A DNA stretch of 55,697 nucleotides, taken from positions 1-55,697 of the forward strand of contig CAZGWN010000010.1 in the NCBI GenBank assembly GCA_964528755.1, written 5' to 3'. Origin of the DNA: Raineyella sp964528755. Its GTDB lineage: Bacteria > Actinomycetota > Actinomycetes > Propionibacteriales > Propionibacteriaceae. The notes under the pieces were generated by a model, which was given only the letters and a program-made list of their open reading frames with translations, was not told where the DNA came from and did not search any database. How positions within the stretch are numbered: position 1 is the stretch's first letter; the number at the start of each line of letters is the position of its first letter. Positions 33,004-41,927 of this stretch are shown one piece after another. Both the position numbers and the translations under genes were made by a program.

Positions 33004-34422
33004 TCACAGCGTGGTCGCCGGGTTCACCAGTTTCCCCCCGCGCCACACCATGAAGTGCAGGTGGCAGCCGGTCGAGTAGCCGGTCGTGCCCGCATAGCCG
33101 ATGACCTGACCCCTCTTGACCTTCTGGCCGACCCTCACCGCGTACTTCGACAGGTGGTTGTAGGAGGTCACCGTCCGCTTGCCGGCGAGCGTTCCGTGGC
33201 TGACGAACAGTCGATTGCCGTACCCGGCGTTGTAGTACCTCTCGGTGACCGTGCCGGCCGCGGCGGCGCGGACCGGCGTCCCGCAGGCGGCCCGGAAGTC
33301 GGTGCCGTCGTGCAGCTTGTAGACCCCCGTGATCGGGTGCACCCGCATCCCGTAGCGGGAGGTGATGGCCCCGTCCACCGGACGGGCCAGGCCGGCCGAC
33401 GACGCCTTCGTCGACCTCTTGGCCGTGCGCGTGTCGGCCTTCTTCGGCGCCGCGCTCGCCTTCTTCTTCGTGGAGGCGCTGGTCGCCTTCTTCTTCGCGG
33501 CGTCGGCGGCCGACTTCGCGGCCGCGGCCTCACGCTTCTCCCGGTCGGCCTTCGCCTTCGCCGCAGCCGCGGCCGCCTCGGCCTTCTCCCGCTCCTCGAT
33601 GCGCGTGTTGACGTCGTCGCGTTCGGCGGTCAGCTCCTGGTAGCGCGCATTGTCGGCCTCGACCTGCTTCTGCGCCGCGGCCTGGGCCTCCTTGTTGGCG
33701 GTCACCGCGGCGGTGAGGCTCGCCTCCTGTTCGGCCTCTGCCGCCTCGAGGTCGGCCAGAGTGGTGACGGCCTGCTCGGCCGCCGCCTTGTCGGTGGCGA
33801 CCTTCTGCTCGGCTGCGGCCTTCTCCGCCTCGGCGGACTCCAGCTCGGTCTGCAGGTCCTTCAGCCGGGACAGCTGGGCCTCGTTGGTGTCGATCAGCGT
33901 GGTGGACAGCTGCAACCGGGTCTCCAGACCGCTCGCGGACCCGCGCTCCACCAGCACCGCGACGCCCATCAGGTTGTGCTTCTGCTGGTACTGGGTGCGC
34001 GCGATCTCCCCGATCGTCCCCTTCTGCGCGTCGATGGCCTTCTTCCCCGCGTCGACCGCCCGGGTGGCCCGGGCCAGTTCGGCCTGGGCGTCGGCGAGTT
34101 CGCCCGCCAGCCGGGCCTCCTCGGCTTCGGCCTCGGCCAGTTGGTCGCGGGTCCGGGCAAGTTGGGAGCGGGCCGTGTCGAGTTCCGCCTGGGAGCTCTT
34201 CACCCTCGCGGCGGCCGCCTCCAGTTCCTTGCTGGACTCGTCCACGGACGCCGAGGCCTCGGGGATCTGCTGGGACAGCTCGGTGGCACGATCGTCCAGA
34301 CCATCGGCGGCGGCCGGCACTGCCAGACCCAGTCCGAGGGCGACGACGAGCCCGGCGGCGAGGGTCACCCGGATTCGGGTCCGGCCGGACCCGGCCCGGC
34401 GGCGAGGCGATGGCGTGGTCAC
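33004..34422 (-). CDS. M23 (LytM) peptidase with long coiled coil, FtsEX-associated
   Basis: 472 residues. The N-terminal signal or anchor (RIRVTLAAGLVVALGLGLAVPAAA) is followed by a long coiled coil (about 40-290, Ala/Glu/Lys-rich). A Lys/Ala linker leads to the C-terminal LytM domain (about 350-472) with zinc ligands in LHDGTDF and HLHF and the GYSTGCH region intact, so it should cut peptidoglycan cross-bridges. Position right after ftsX suggests that it is the hydrolase or activator controlled by FtsEX, like RipC or EnvC elsewhere. That coupling is inferred. Confidence 0.88.
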   Translation of the reverse strand: MTTPSPRRRAGSGRTRIRVTLAAGLVVALGLGLAVPAAADGLDDRATELSQQIPEASASVDESSKELEAAAARVKSSQAELDTARSQLARTRDQLAEAEAEEARLAGELADAQAELARATRAVDAGKKAIDAQKGTIGEIARTQYQQKHNLMGVAVLVERGSASGLETRLQLSTTLIDTNEAQLSRLKDLQTELESAEAEKAAAEQKVATDKAAAEQAVTTLADLEAAEAEQEASLTAAVTANKEAQAAAQKQVEADNARYQELTAERDDVNTRIEEREKAEAAAAAAKAKADREKREAAAAKSAADAAKKKATSASTKKKASAAPKKADTRTAKRSTKASSAGLARPVDGAITSRYGMRVHPITGVYKLHDGTDFRAACGTPVRAAAAGTVTERYYNAGYGNRLFVSHGTLAGKRTVTSYNHLSKYAVRVGQKVKRGQVIGYAGTTGYSTGCHLHFMVWRGGKLVNPATTL

Positions 34423-34462
34423 GATGGGTCCCCTGTTCTTCCCTGCTGTCCGCCGGATCCGG

Positions 34463-35371
34463 CTATGTCCGCAGATGCCGGTGGGTGGCGATCAGTGTGG
34501 GAACAATAGATAACAGAATGGCTACGATGACAAGCCCGAGCATGGCACTTCCCACCTCCGGCCAGCCAATCCAGGGCAAAGTCTGCATCGAGACTTCAGA
34601 GTTCCCCGGGAGCAGTGCAGAGGCGCCCGCGGCCAACGTCGCGCAGGCCAGTCCGGCCCCGGCGAGTCCGGCCACCAGGGTTTCCAGCAGGAACGGCCAG
34701 GTGATGTACGCGTTGGAGGCCCCGACCAGCCGCATGATCCCGATCTCGCGGCGCCGGGAGAACACCGCCAACCGGATGGTGTTGCCGATCTGCAGCGCCG
34801 CCGCGACCAGCAGCAAGACGCTGGTGCCGATCGCCGACCACTGGGCGATGCCGAGCCAGTGGAACAGAGGGTCGAAGTATTCCCGCAGGTCCTGCACATT
34901 CTGCACTCCCGGCAGGCCGGCAACCTCCGCCACCACCGAGCGGTATTGCTCCGGATCGACGAGTTTGACCCGGAAGGAATCCTGCATCTGGTCGACCGTC
35001 AACGCGTCCTTCAGCGGACCGTCGCGATAATCGGCCAGGAAGGCGTCGTACGCCTCCTGTTTCGACTCGTAGTAGATCCGCGAGACATTCGGGTCGGATT
35101 CCAGGGTCTGTTGGATCGTCGCCTTCTGCGTGTCGGTGACCCCCTGGCCGGCGGCGCAGTTGTCGCCGACGGTGTCGGGGGTGCACAGGAAGACCGAGAT
35201 CTCCACCTTGTCGTACCACCGGCCCTTGAGCAGGTCGACCTGTTGGGCGACCAGCAGGCCGGCACCGAAAAGGCTCAGCGAGACCCACATGGTGACGATG
35301 ATCGACACCACCATGGTGGAGTTGCGCCTCAGCGCCGAGCCCGTCTCGGAGAGGATGTGTCCCAGTCGCAT
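34463..35371 (-). CDS. ftsX: Cell division ABC transporter permease FtsX
   Basis: 302 residues, four membrane helices: one near 20-45 (TMVVSIIVTMWVSLSLFGAGL), a large extracytoplasmic loop (about 50-165, which binds the peptidoglycan hydrolase), then three near the C-terminus. Family motifs include RRREIGIMRLVGASNAYI and PFLLETLVAGLAGAG. ATG 35371 is favoured by GGAGG seven bases upstream; GTG 35374 is next to it. It follows ftsE by 12 bases. Confidence 0.95.
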   Translation of the reverse strand: MRLGHILSETGSALRRNSTMVVSIIVTMWVSLSLFGAGLLVAQQVDLLKGRWYDKVEISVFLCTPDTVGDNCAAGQGVTDTQKATIQQTLESDPNVSRIYYESKQEAYDAFLADYRDGPLKDALTVDQMQDSFRVKLVDPEQYRSVVAEVAGLPGVQNVQDLREYFDPLFHWLGIAQWSAIGTSVLLLVAAALQIGNTIRLAVFSRRREIGIMRLVGASNAYITWPFLLETLVAGLAGAGLACATLAAGASALLPGNSEVSMQTLPWIGWPEVGSAMLGLVIVAILLSIVPTLIATHRHLRT

Positions 35372-35383
35372 CACCGAACCTCC

Positions 35384-36106
35384 TCAGGCCTGTGTCCCGT
35401 AGACGCCCTTGCCCTGGTCGCGCACCAGGTCCCCGTCCTCCAGTTCGATGACCCGTTTGCGCATCTGGTCGACGATCGTCGAGTCGTGGGTGGCCATCAC
35501 GACGGTGGTCTCGTGCCGGTTGATCCGGTCCAGGACCTTCATGATCCCCACGCTCGTGGCGGGATCGAGGTTGCCGGTCGGCTCGTCGGCGATGAGGATC
35601 CGGGGCCGGTTGACGAACGCCCGGGCGATGGCGACCCGCTGCTGCTCCCCGCCGGACAGTTCGTCGGTGAGTCGTCCGGACTTGTCGGCCAGGCCGACCA
35701 GGTCCAGCGCCTCGGGCACCATCTCGCGGATCTCCCGGCGCCGGTAGCCGGTCACCTGCAGCGCGAAGGCGACGTTGTCCCACACCGTCCGGTTCGGCAG
35801 GAGCCGGAAGTCCTGGAAGACCGTCCCGATCCGGCGCCGCACCCCCGGCACCCGCCACGACGGCAGGGCGGCGATATCACGTCCCTCCACCTGCACCGTG
35901 CCGCGGGTCGGCCGCAACTCGCGCAGGATCAGCCGGACGAAGGTCGACTTGCCCGATCCGGACCGCCCGACGAGGAAGACGAACTCACCCGGGTCGATGT
36001 CGACGCTCACGTTGCGCAGCGCAGCGCGCTGCTGTCCGGGGTACTTCTTCGAGACGTTGTCGAACCGGATGATCGGGTCGCTCGGGGGTGTTCGCACAGA
36101 TGTCAT
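35384..36106 (-). CDS. ftsE: Cell division ATP-binding protein FtsE
   Basis: 240-residue ABC ATPase that drives FtsX. Walker A GRSGSGKST, Q-loop GTVFQDFRLLPN, signature LSGGEQQRVAIARA, Walker B ILIADEPTGNLD and the switch His in MATHDS are all present. The ATG at 36106 gives the normal N-terminus IIRFDNVSKKYPG. A longer frame to 36292 has no homology. It lies between prfB and ftsX on the minus strand. Confidence 0.96.
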   Translation of the reverse strand: MTSVRTPPSDPIIRFDNVSKKYPGQQRAALRNVSVDIDPGEFVFLVGRSGSGKSTFVRLILRELRPTRGTVQVEGRDIAALPSWRVPGVRRRIGTVFQDFRLLPNRTVWDNVAFALQVTGYRRREIREMVPEALDLVGLADKSGRLTDELSGGEQQRVAIARAFVNRPRILIADEPTGNLDPATSVGIMKVLDRINRHETTVVMATHDSTIVDQMRKRVIELEDGDLVRDQGKGVYGTQA

Positions 36107-36172
36107 GGGGAAGATGGGCCGGCTGGACAATGGGGAAGGTGGGCCCACCGGGGAGTCTAGGCACCGCGCTCC

Positions 36173-36218
36173 CCCGCTTGCGGGCAATCCGCCTCGCCCG
36201 GCGCGTCCCGGCGCCGGG
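36173..36218 (-). terminator. Tandem hairpins after prfB
   Basis: CCCGGCGC-gtcccg-GCGCCGGG (36197-36218) begins right after the prfB stop. A second small stem, CCCGC-tt-GCGGG (36173-36184), lies next to it. They stand between prfB and ftsE and probably reduce read-through. No T tract is present. Confidence 0.55.
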
Positions 36219-37340
36219 TCAGGCCTCGGCCGACGCGCGCTCCTGCTGCTTGCGCCAGCGGATGCCGGCATCCACGAAGGTGTCGATGGCACCGTCGAAG
36301 ACGGAGTCGGGATTGCCGGTCTCCACGTCCGTGCGCAGGTCCTTGACCATCTGGTAGGGGTGCAACACGTACGAGCGCATCTGCGATCCCCAGGAGTTGC
36401 CGCCGTCGCCCTTCAGCGCGTTCATCTCGGCCTCCCGGTCCCGGCGCGCCTTCTCCAGCAGCCGCGCCTGCAACACCCGCAGCGCCGCCGCCTTGTTCTG
36501 GATCTGGGATTTCTCGTTCTGGCAGGAGACCACCAGGCCGGTCGGCAGGTGGGTGATCCGGACCGCCGAGTCGGTCGTGTTGACCGACTGCCCGCCCGGG
36601 CCCGAGGAGCGGAACACGTCCACCCGGATGTCGGACTCGGGGATGTCGATGTGGTCGGCCTCCTCCACCACGGGCAGCACCTCCACCCCGGCAAAGGACG
36701 TCTGACGGCGGCCCTGGTTGTCGAACGGCGAGATCCGGACCAGCCGGTGGGTGCCCTGCTCGACCGACAGGGTTCCGTACGCGTACGGGGCCTTGACCTG
36801 GAAGGTCGCGGACTTGATCCCGGCCTCCTCGGCGTAGGAGATGTCGTAGACCTCGGTCGAGTAGCCGTGGCGTTCGGTCCAGCGCAGGTACATCCGCAGC
36901 AGCATCTCGGCGAAGTCGGCGGCGTCGACACCGCCGGCCTCCGACCGGATCGTCACCACCGCGTCACGTTCGTCGTACTCCCCGGACAACAGGGTGCGGA
37001 CCTCCAGCGCGTCGAGGGTCTCGCGCAGCGCGGTGGCCTCCTTCTCGGCGTCGGCCAGGACGGAGGCGTCGTCCTCCTCCACGGCCAACTCGACCATCAC
37101 CTGCAGGTCCTCGATCCGGGACCGCAGGTCGGCAAGCCGCTTGACCTCGGCCTGGAGGGCCGACAGCCGCGAGGTGACCCGCTGCGCATTCTCCTGGTCG
37201 TTCCACAGGTCGGGAGCGGCGACCTGCTTCTCCAGCTCGGTGATCTCGGCACGCTTCGCGGCGGGGTCGCTGACCGCCTCGATCTGTCCCAGGGCATGGT
37301 CGAGGGAGGCGATGGTCTCGTTCAAGTCTGCGGCTGCCAC
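36219..37340 (-). CDS. prfB: Peptide chain release factor 2
   Basis: Terminates translation at UGA and UAA. 373 residues: N-terminal helical domain (DLNETIASLDHALGQIEAV), the stop-codon recognition motif SPF in RISPFDNQGRRQTSF, and the catalytic GGQ in SSGPGGQSVNTTDSAVRITH. Start is GTG at 37340, giving VAAADLNETIAS. No internal in-frame TGA is present, so the frameshift autoregulation known from E. coli prfB does not operate here. Confidence 0.96.
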   Translation of the reverse strand: MAAADLNETIASLDHALGQIEAVSDPAAKRAEITELEKQVAAPDLWNDQENAQRVTSRLSALQAEVKRLADLRSRIEDLQVMVELAVEEDDASVLADAEKEATALRETLDALEVRTLLSGEYDERDAVVTIRSEAGGVDAADFAEMLLRMYLRWTERHGYSTEVYDISYAEEAGIKSATFQVKAPYAYGTLSVEQGTHRLVRISPFDNQGRRQTSFAGVEVLPVVEEADHIDIPESDIRVDVFRSSGPGGQSVNTTDSAVRITHLPTGLVVSCQNEKSQIQNKAAALRVLQARLLEKARRDREAEMNALKGDGGNSWGSQMRSYVLHPYQMVKDLRTDVETGNPDSVFDGAIDTFVDAGIRWRKQQERASAEA

Positions 37341-37406
37341 GAAGAGCCATTCTACAACCGGACCACGGAGCCACCGCGGCTCCGACGGTCGTGAGAAGCT
37401 AGCCCC

Positions 37407-38123
37407 ATGACGACTCACATCGTGACCATGGGTGGCGGTGGGTTCTCCACCTCCCCCACTGGATCAGCAACGAAGCTGGACAAGTACGTGGTGGATCTCG
37501 CAGGCAAACCCAATCCGGTGGTCTGCTTCCTGCCCACCGCCTCGGCGGACGACCCGCGCTACGTCAACCGCTTCCTCACCTCCTACGGTGCGCTGGGGAT
37601 CCGGCCCATCGTCGCGACGCTGTGGCACGACGCGGCGCGGTCGGTGGCCCGCATCGACGAGGCCGACGTCATCGTCGTCGGAGGCGGACTGACGGTCAAC
37701 CTGGTGGCGCTGTGGGACGCGCACGGGGTGTCGTCGAAGATCCGTCGGATCGCCACCTCGGGCCGCGACGTCGTCATCGCCGGACTCGCCGCCGGTGCCG
37801 GCGCCCTGTACGAGGGCTGCACGACCGACTCCTTCGGCCCGATCCGCCCCTGGCGCGGCGGCCTGGGCATCCTGCCCGGATCGTTCTGTTCCCATTACCA
37901 CTCGGAGGACGACCGGGCGCCGATCTACGCCGAGGCGGTCAGCGACGGCACTCTGCCCAGCGGCTACGGGGTCGACGACGGCGCCGGGATCCACTGGATC
38001 GACGGGCAGGCCCGGGCCTTCCTCGCCGAGACGACCGACGCCAAGGTCTACCGCGTCGAGGGCACCGAGGAACCGACCGCCTCGGGCGTCTACATCACCG
38101 AGCAGCGGATGCGGCTGCTGTGA
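37407..38123 (+). CDS. Peptidase E (S51)-like protein with substituted nucleophile
   Basis: 238 residues with the fold and length of S51 peptidase E: MGGGGFS start, CFLPTASADDPRYVNRFL, VVGGGLTVNLVALW, then CTTDSFGPIRPWRGGLGILPGSFCSHYHSE. In active family members the nucleophile elbow is G-V-S-A-G; here it is GLAAGAG with Ala128 in the Ser position. The usual hydrolysis of Asp-X dipeptides is therefore not expected. It might bind a ligand or have another role. It is divergent from prfB and followed by a strong terminator. Confidence 0.85.
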   Translation: MTTHIVTMGGGGFSTSPTGSATKLDKYVVDLAGKPNPVVCFLPTASADDPRYVNRFLTSYGALGIRPIVATLWHDAARSVARIDEADVIVVGGGLTVNLVALWDAHGVSSKIRRIATSGRDVVIAGLAAGAGALYEGCTTDSFGPIRPWRGGLGILPGSFCSHYHSEDDRAPIYAEAVSDGTLPSGYGVDDGAGIHWIDGQARAFLAETTDAKVYRVEGTEEPTASGVYITEQRMRLL

Positions 38124-38127
38124 CGAC

Positions 38128-38179
38128 CGGTCCTCGCCCGGAGCACCTGTGATCTGCATGCCATCCCGGGCGAGGACCG
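38128..38179 (+). terminator. Strong hairpin after the peptidase E-like gene
   Basis: Arms CGGTCCTCGCCCGG (38128-38141) and its exact complement (38166-38179) make a 14-base perfect stem with a 24-base loop, starting five bases after the stop codon. It separates this gene from cstA. Confidence 0.7.
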
Positions 38180-38259
38180 CCATACCTCGCTAGGCTCGAC
38201 TCCGAAGCGAGCGCCCGACAGGGGCGCGGGAGCAACGAGGCCAGCGAAGGCGGACAACG

Positions 38260-40632
38260 ATGTCGACGCCGACAGACGTGAGACAGCAGTACACCCCCGA
38301 GGAAGAAGCCGACATCATCCGGAACTCCCACGGAGTCCCGGTCGGCACCCGGCCGCACACCCACTGGACCTGGTGGAAGGTCCTCCTCTGGGTGCTCATC
38401 TCGCTGGCCGGGGCACTCGGGTGGGCGATGCTCGCCATCGTCCGCGGCGAGCAGGTGAACACCATCTGGTTCGTCGTCGCCGCCGTGGCCACGTACGCCA
38501 TCGCCTACCGCTTCTACGCACTCTTCGTCCAGCGGGCGGTGATGCGGCCCGACGACACCAACGCCACCCCGGCCGAGCGGATCAACAACGGGCGAGACTT
38601 CGACCCGACCAACCGGGTCGTCCTCTTCGGCCACCACTTCGCGGCCATCGCCGGCGCCGGTCCGCTGGTCGGCCCGGTGCTGGCCGCCCAGATGGGGTAC
38701 CTGCCGGGGACCCTGTGGATCATCGTCGGCGTCCTCGTCGCCGGGGCGGTCCAGGACATGCTCGTGCTGTTCTTCTCGATGCGCCGAGGGGGCCGATCCC
38801 TCGGCCAGATGGCCGCCGACGAGATCGGCCGGATCGGCGGGGCGATCGCCACCGTCATCGTCTTCGTCATGCTGATGATCGTGCTGGCGGTGCTGGCGAT
38901 GGTCTGTGTCAATGCACTGGCCGACAGCCCGTGGGGCGTCTTCTCCGTGGCCTGCACGATCCCGCTGGCCATCGCCATGGGCCTGTGGCTCCGTTACGTC
39001 CAGCCGGGCGCGATCACCGTGGTGTCGTTCGTCGGCTTCGCGTTGCTGATCGTGGCGATCGTGTCCGGTCGCTGGATCGCCGAGGGGCCGCTCGGGGACC
39101 TCTTCCACCTCGCGCCGACGACGCTGGTCGTGTGGATGGTCGTCTACGGCTTCTTCGCGGCCGTGCTTCCGGTCTGGGTGCTGCTGACCCCGCGCGACTA
39201 CCTGTCGACCTTCATGAAGATCGGCACGATCGTGGTGCTGGCCATCGGCATCGTCATCGTCCGCCCGATCGTCGAGATGCCGGCCGTCACCGCCTTCGCC
39301 ACCAACACCGACGGTCCGGTCTTCGCCGGAACGCTCTTCCCGTTCCTGTTCATCACCATCGCCTGCGGTGCCCTGTCCGGGATGCATGCCATGGTCTCCT
39401 CGGGCACCACGCCGAAGATGGTGCAGAAGGAGTCCCAGGTCCGGATGATCGGCTACGGCGGCATGCTCATGGAGTCCTTCGTCGCGGTGATGGCACTGGC
39501 CGCAGCGGTCTCCCTCAATCAGGGCATCTACTTCGCCATGAACACCTCGGCCGCCTCCATGAACACGCTGGCCGGCCCGGCGGTGGTCCAGCAGGCCGCC
39601 GGTGACCGCGAGGAGGTGGCCGCCGCGGCGGTGCGCAACCTCGGGGTCACCGACGCCCACGGCGATCCGGTCGAGGCACGCTGGGAGTCCCTCGATGCGG
39701 CCGGCACCGAGGTCACCCACACCGGCGCCGATGCCCTGCGTCAGGTCGCCCGCGACGTCGGCGAACCTTCGATCGTGTCCCGTACGGGCGGCGCCCCGAC
39801 GCTGGCCGTCGGCATCGCCAACATCACCCACCAATTCGCCGGCGGCAAGGCGATGATGGGGTTCTGGTACCACTTCGCGATCATGTTCGAGGCCCTGTTC
39901 ATCCTGTCGGCCGTCGACGCGGTCACCCGGGTGGCCCGGTTCCAGCTCTCCGACGCCATCGGCAACCTCGTGCCACGGTTCCGCGATCCGTCCTGGCTGC
40001 CCGGGGCGTGGCTGTCGACCGCGGTCGTCGTCGCGGCCTGGGGATCGATGCTCCTGATGGGGGTGACCGACCCGCGGGGCGGCATCCAGACGCTCTATCC
40101 GCTGTTCGGCATCGCCAACCAGCTCATCGCAGCCGTCGCGCTGACGGTGGTCACCGTGATGGTCGTCCGCAAGGGCTACCTGAAGTACGTGTGGATCCCC
40201 CTGATTCCACTGGCCTTCGACGTGGCGGTGACCTTCACCGCCTCGTGGCAGAAGATCTTCTCCACCGACCCGGCGCTGGGCTACTGGACCCAATGGCGGG
40301 TCGCCCGCGGAGCCCGGGAGGCCGCGTCTGCCGCCGGTGACGCGGCAACCGCCGGCGTGCAGGCCGACATCGTCCGCAACACGTTCATCCAGGGCACTTT
40401 GTCGATCATTTTCCTGGTGTGCGTCGCAGCGGTCATCGGGTGCGCCGCGCTGCGGGTGATCCGGACGCTGCGCACCGGCGACCCGACCACCTCGGAGGAC
40501 CCCCACCGGGAGTCGAACTTCTACGCGCCGTCCGGGATGATCCCGACCGCCCTGGAGAACAAGGTCGTCGCCGAGTACGCGGCCGTCGGTGACCCCGACC
40601 TGATCCCCGGGAGGCGCCATGACCGTTCGTGA
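38260..40632 (+). CDS. cstA: Carbon starvation protein A family transporter
   Basis: 790-residue inner-membrane protein with about 16-18 helices, family of CstA/BtsT peptide and pyruvate transporters. Signatures are RFYALFVQRAVM, NGRDFDPTNRVVLFGHHFAAIAGAGPLVGPVLAAQMGYLPG and GGIQTLYPLFGIANQLIAA. The insertion at about 450-520 (ending GEPSIVSRTGG) is usual in the long form. It overlaps the small YbdD-type gene by 14 bases, the common partner arrangement. Substrate (pyruvate or peptides) is not resolved by sequence. Confidence 0.94.
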   Translation: MSTPTDVRQQYTPEEEADIIRNSHGVPVGTRPHTHWTWWKVLLWVLISLAGALGWAMLAIVRGEQVNTIWFVVAAVATYAIAYRFYALFVQRAVMRPDDTNATPAERINNGRDFDPTNRVVLFGHHFAAIAGAGPLVGPVLAAQMGYLPGTLWIIVGVLVAGAVQDMLVLFFSMRRGGRSLGQMAADEIGRIGGAIATVIVFVMLMIVLAVLAMVCVNALADSPWGVFSVACTIPLAIAMGLWLRYVQPGAITVVSFVGFALLIVAIVSGRWIAEGPLGDLFHLAPTTLVVWMVVYGFFAAVLPVWVLLTPRDYLSTFMKIGTIVVLAIGIVIVRPIVEMPAVTAFATNTDGPVFAGTLFPFLFITIACGALSGMHAMVSSGTTPKMVQKESQVRMIGYGGMLMESFVAVMALAAAVSLNQGIYFAMNTSAASMNTLAGPAVVQQAAGDREEVAAAAVRNLGVTDAHGDPVEARWESLDAAGTEVTHTGADALRQVARDVGEPSIVSRTGGAPTLAVGIANITHQFAGGKAMMGFWYHFAIMFEALFILSAVDAVTRVARFQLSDAIGNLVPRFRDPSWLPGAWLSTAVVVAAWGSMLLMGVTDPRGGIQTLYPLFGIANQLIAAVALTVVTVMVVRKGYLKYVWIPLIPLAFDVAVTFTASWQKIFSTDPALGYWTQWRVARGAREAASAAGDAATAGVQADIVRNTFIQGTLSIIFLVCVAAVIGCAALRVIRTLRTGDPTTSEDPHRESNFYAPSGMIPTALENKVVAEYAAVGDPDLIPGRRHDRS

Positions 40633-40795
40633 CCTGTTCTCCGGGGCCCGCTGGTGGTTGCGTGAGTTCTCCGGGGAGTCCGCGTACGACAAGTACCTGG
40701 CCCGGCACCGCCGCCACCATCCCGACCACCCGCCGATGAGCCGCCAGGAGTTCTGGCGGAGCCGGGAGCGGGAGGTGACCACCGGCTGCTGCTGA
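40619..40795 (+). CDS. YbdD/YjiX family small protein
   Basis: 58 residues: MTVRDLFSGARWWLREFSGE, then SAYDKYLARHRRHHPDHPPM and SRQEFWRSREREVTTGCC. The pattern (SGxxxYdxYlxHhrxxHPdxpxmxrxEFfr) is that of the YbdD family, encoded next to cstA or btsT and needed for transport activity in E. coli relatives. It ends in two cysteines, here TGCC. Its ATG lies within the last codons of cstA (14-base overlap). Confidence 0.92.
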   Translation: MTVRDLFSGARWWLREFSGESAYDKYLARHRRHHPDHPPMSRQEFWRSREREVTTGCC

Positions 40796-40798
40796 CGG

Positions 40799-40872
40799 TG
40801 GGCGCACACGGGCTCGAACCGTGGACCTCCTGCTTGTAAGGCAGGCGCTCTGACCGACTGAGCTATGCGCCC
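40799..40872 (-). tRNA. tRNA-Val, anticodon TAC
   Basis: 74-base cloverleaf read on the minus strand: acceptor GGGCGCA/TGCGCCC, D arm GCTC..GAGC, anticodon stem CCTGC with loop CTTACAA (anticodon TAC, reads GTA/GTG), T arm ACGGGTTCGA-type (CACGGTTCGAGCCCGTG). CCA is not encoded. It is convergent with the YbdD gene, four bases away. Confidence 0.95.
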
Positions 40873-40897
40873 GGACAAACGTCGACCCAGTATATGG

Positions 40898-41365
40898 TCA
40901 CCCCGGGAAGTGGTAGTGCACCGCTTCGAGATGCTCGCCGACGTCGCGGGCCTGCGGCAGGTCGGTCGACGTCATCCAGCGGATCGTCCCGTCGGGGTCG
41001 ATGAGGAACGACATCCGCCGGTCACAGCCGAGCGAGGAGTCGAAGGCGCCGTACGACTGCCCGATCGCCCCGTGCGGCCAGTGGTCGGTGAGCAGGGTGA
41101 AGCCGAGCGAGTTCTGCCGGGCGAACTCGCGCAGGGAGAAGGTGGTGTCGGTGGAGATCGCCGCCATCCGGCAGCCGGCCGCGTCGAACAGGTAGCGTGA
41201 GTCTCGCAGGTCGATCATCTCGTGGTGGCACACGGACGTGAACGCGAAGGCGAAGAAGACCAGCAGCACGGGATGACCGCGCCAGTCCTCCAGGACGAAG
41301 TCGCTGCCGTACTGGTCGTGGCTGCGCAGCGCCGGGGCCTGATCGCCGACCCGGAGCCCGGCCAT
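40898..41365 (-). CDS. AhpE-type peroxiredoxin
   Basis: 155-residue thioredoxin-fold peroxidase reducing hydroperoxides. The peroxidatic Cys lies in VFFAFAFTSVCHHEM (usual FTPVCxxEL; here Ser replaces Pro and the Thr is kept). One further Cys occurs in FDAAGCRM and one in SSLGCDRRMSFLID. The start MAGLRVGDQAPALRSHDQYG is typical of AhpE/Bcp. Its ATG overlaps the DUF3052 stop by one base (TGATG), so both are co-translated. Confidence 0.9.
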   Translation of the reverse strand: MAGLRVGDQAPALRSHDQYGSDFVLEDWRGHPVLLVFFAFAFTSVCHHEMIDLRDSRYLFDAAGCRMAAISTDTTFSLREFARQNSLGFTLLTDHWPHGAIGQSYGAFDSSLGCDRRMSFLIDPDGTIRWMTSTDLPQARDVGEHLEAVHYHFPG

Positions 41366-41766
41366 CAGCGTCGGCTGCCGCGGGGCCGGACGAGCTTGCT
41401 GGCGCTCCACTCGGTCGACACCATCGACGTGGAGGTCTGGGACAGGCCGGCGGTGGTCGCGGCCTCGGCGATGTCGGCGGGCTCCACATGACCGGGTCGG
41501 CCGACCTTCGGCGTCATCAGCCAGATGACACCGTCGTCCCGGAGGTCGGTGAGGGCGTCCACCAGTCCGTCGGCCAGGTCACCGTCGTCGTCACGCCACC
41601 ACAGCAGCACCACGTCGACCGCCTCGACCGCTTCCTCGATGAACTCCGCGCCTACGGTGTCCTCGATCTCGATTCGGAGGGCGTCGTCGACGTCCTCGTC
41701 CCAACCCAGCTCCTGGACGAGCTGACCGGTGACCAGACCCATCCGGCCTGCAGCAACGCTGGCCAC
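41365..41766 (-). CDS. DUF3052 protein
   Basis: 133-residue acidic protein of an actinobacterial family of unknown function (DUF3052): LVTGQLVQELGWDEDVDDALR, EFIEEAVEAVDVVLLWWRDDDGDLADGL, DGVIWLMTPKVGRPGHVEPADIAEAATTAGL. No catalytic motif is known. GTG at 41766 follows a GAAAGGGGGA site. It is next to a peroxiredoxin here and, as in relatives, divergent from aceE. Confidence 0.88.
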   Translation of the reverse strand: MASVAAGRMGLVTGQLVQELGWDEDVDDALRIEIEDTVGAEFIEEAVEAVDVVLLWWRDDDGDLADGLVDALTDLRDDGVIWLMTPKVGRPGHVEPADIAEAATTAGLSQTSTSMVSTEWSASKLVRPRGSRR

Positions 41767-41927
41767 TGAGGTGTCCCCCTTTCCCCTGACACAGCCACAT
41801 GATTGTGTGGACTCCACCTTGCCAGAACCGCGCCGGAACGTCACCTACCGCGCAGTCCCCGGGCGGCCATTACTGTGGAACGTACACACAACGACGACCA
41901 CGGTCGGCATGAACGTTAGGACGATGC

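Noticed and set aside
36219..37340. Programmed frameshift in prfB
   Set aside because: No in-frame TGA near codon 25 and no shift sequence; the gene reads through in one frame.
38095..40878. Open frame of 927 codons on the minus strand, opposite cstA
   Set aside because: His/Gly/Asp/Arg-rich composition of an antisense shadow in GC-rich DNA; the plus strand encodes an intact CstA with all its helices.
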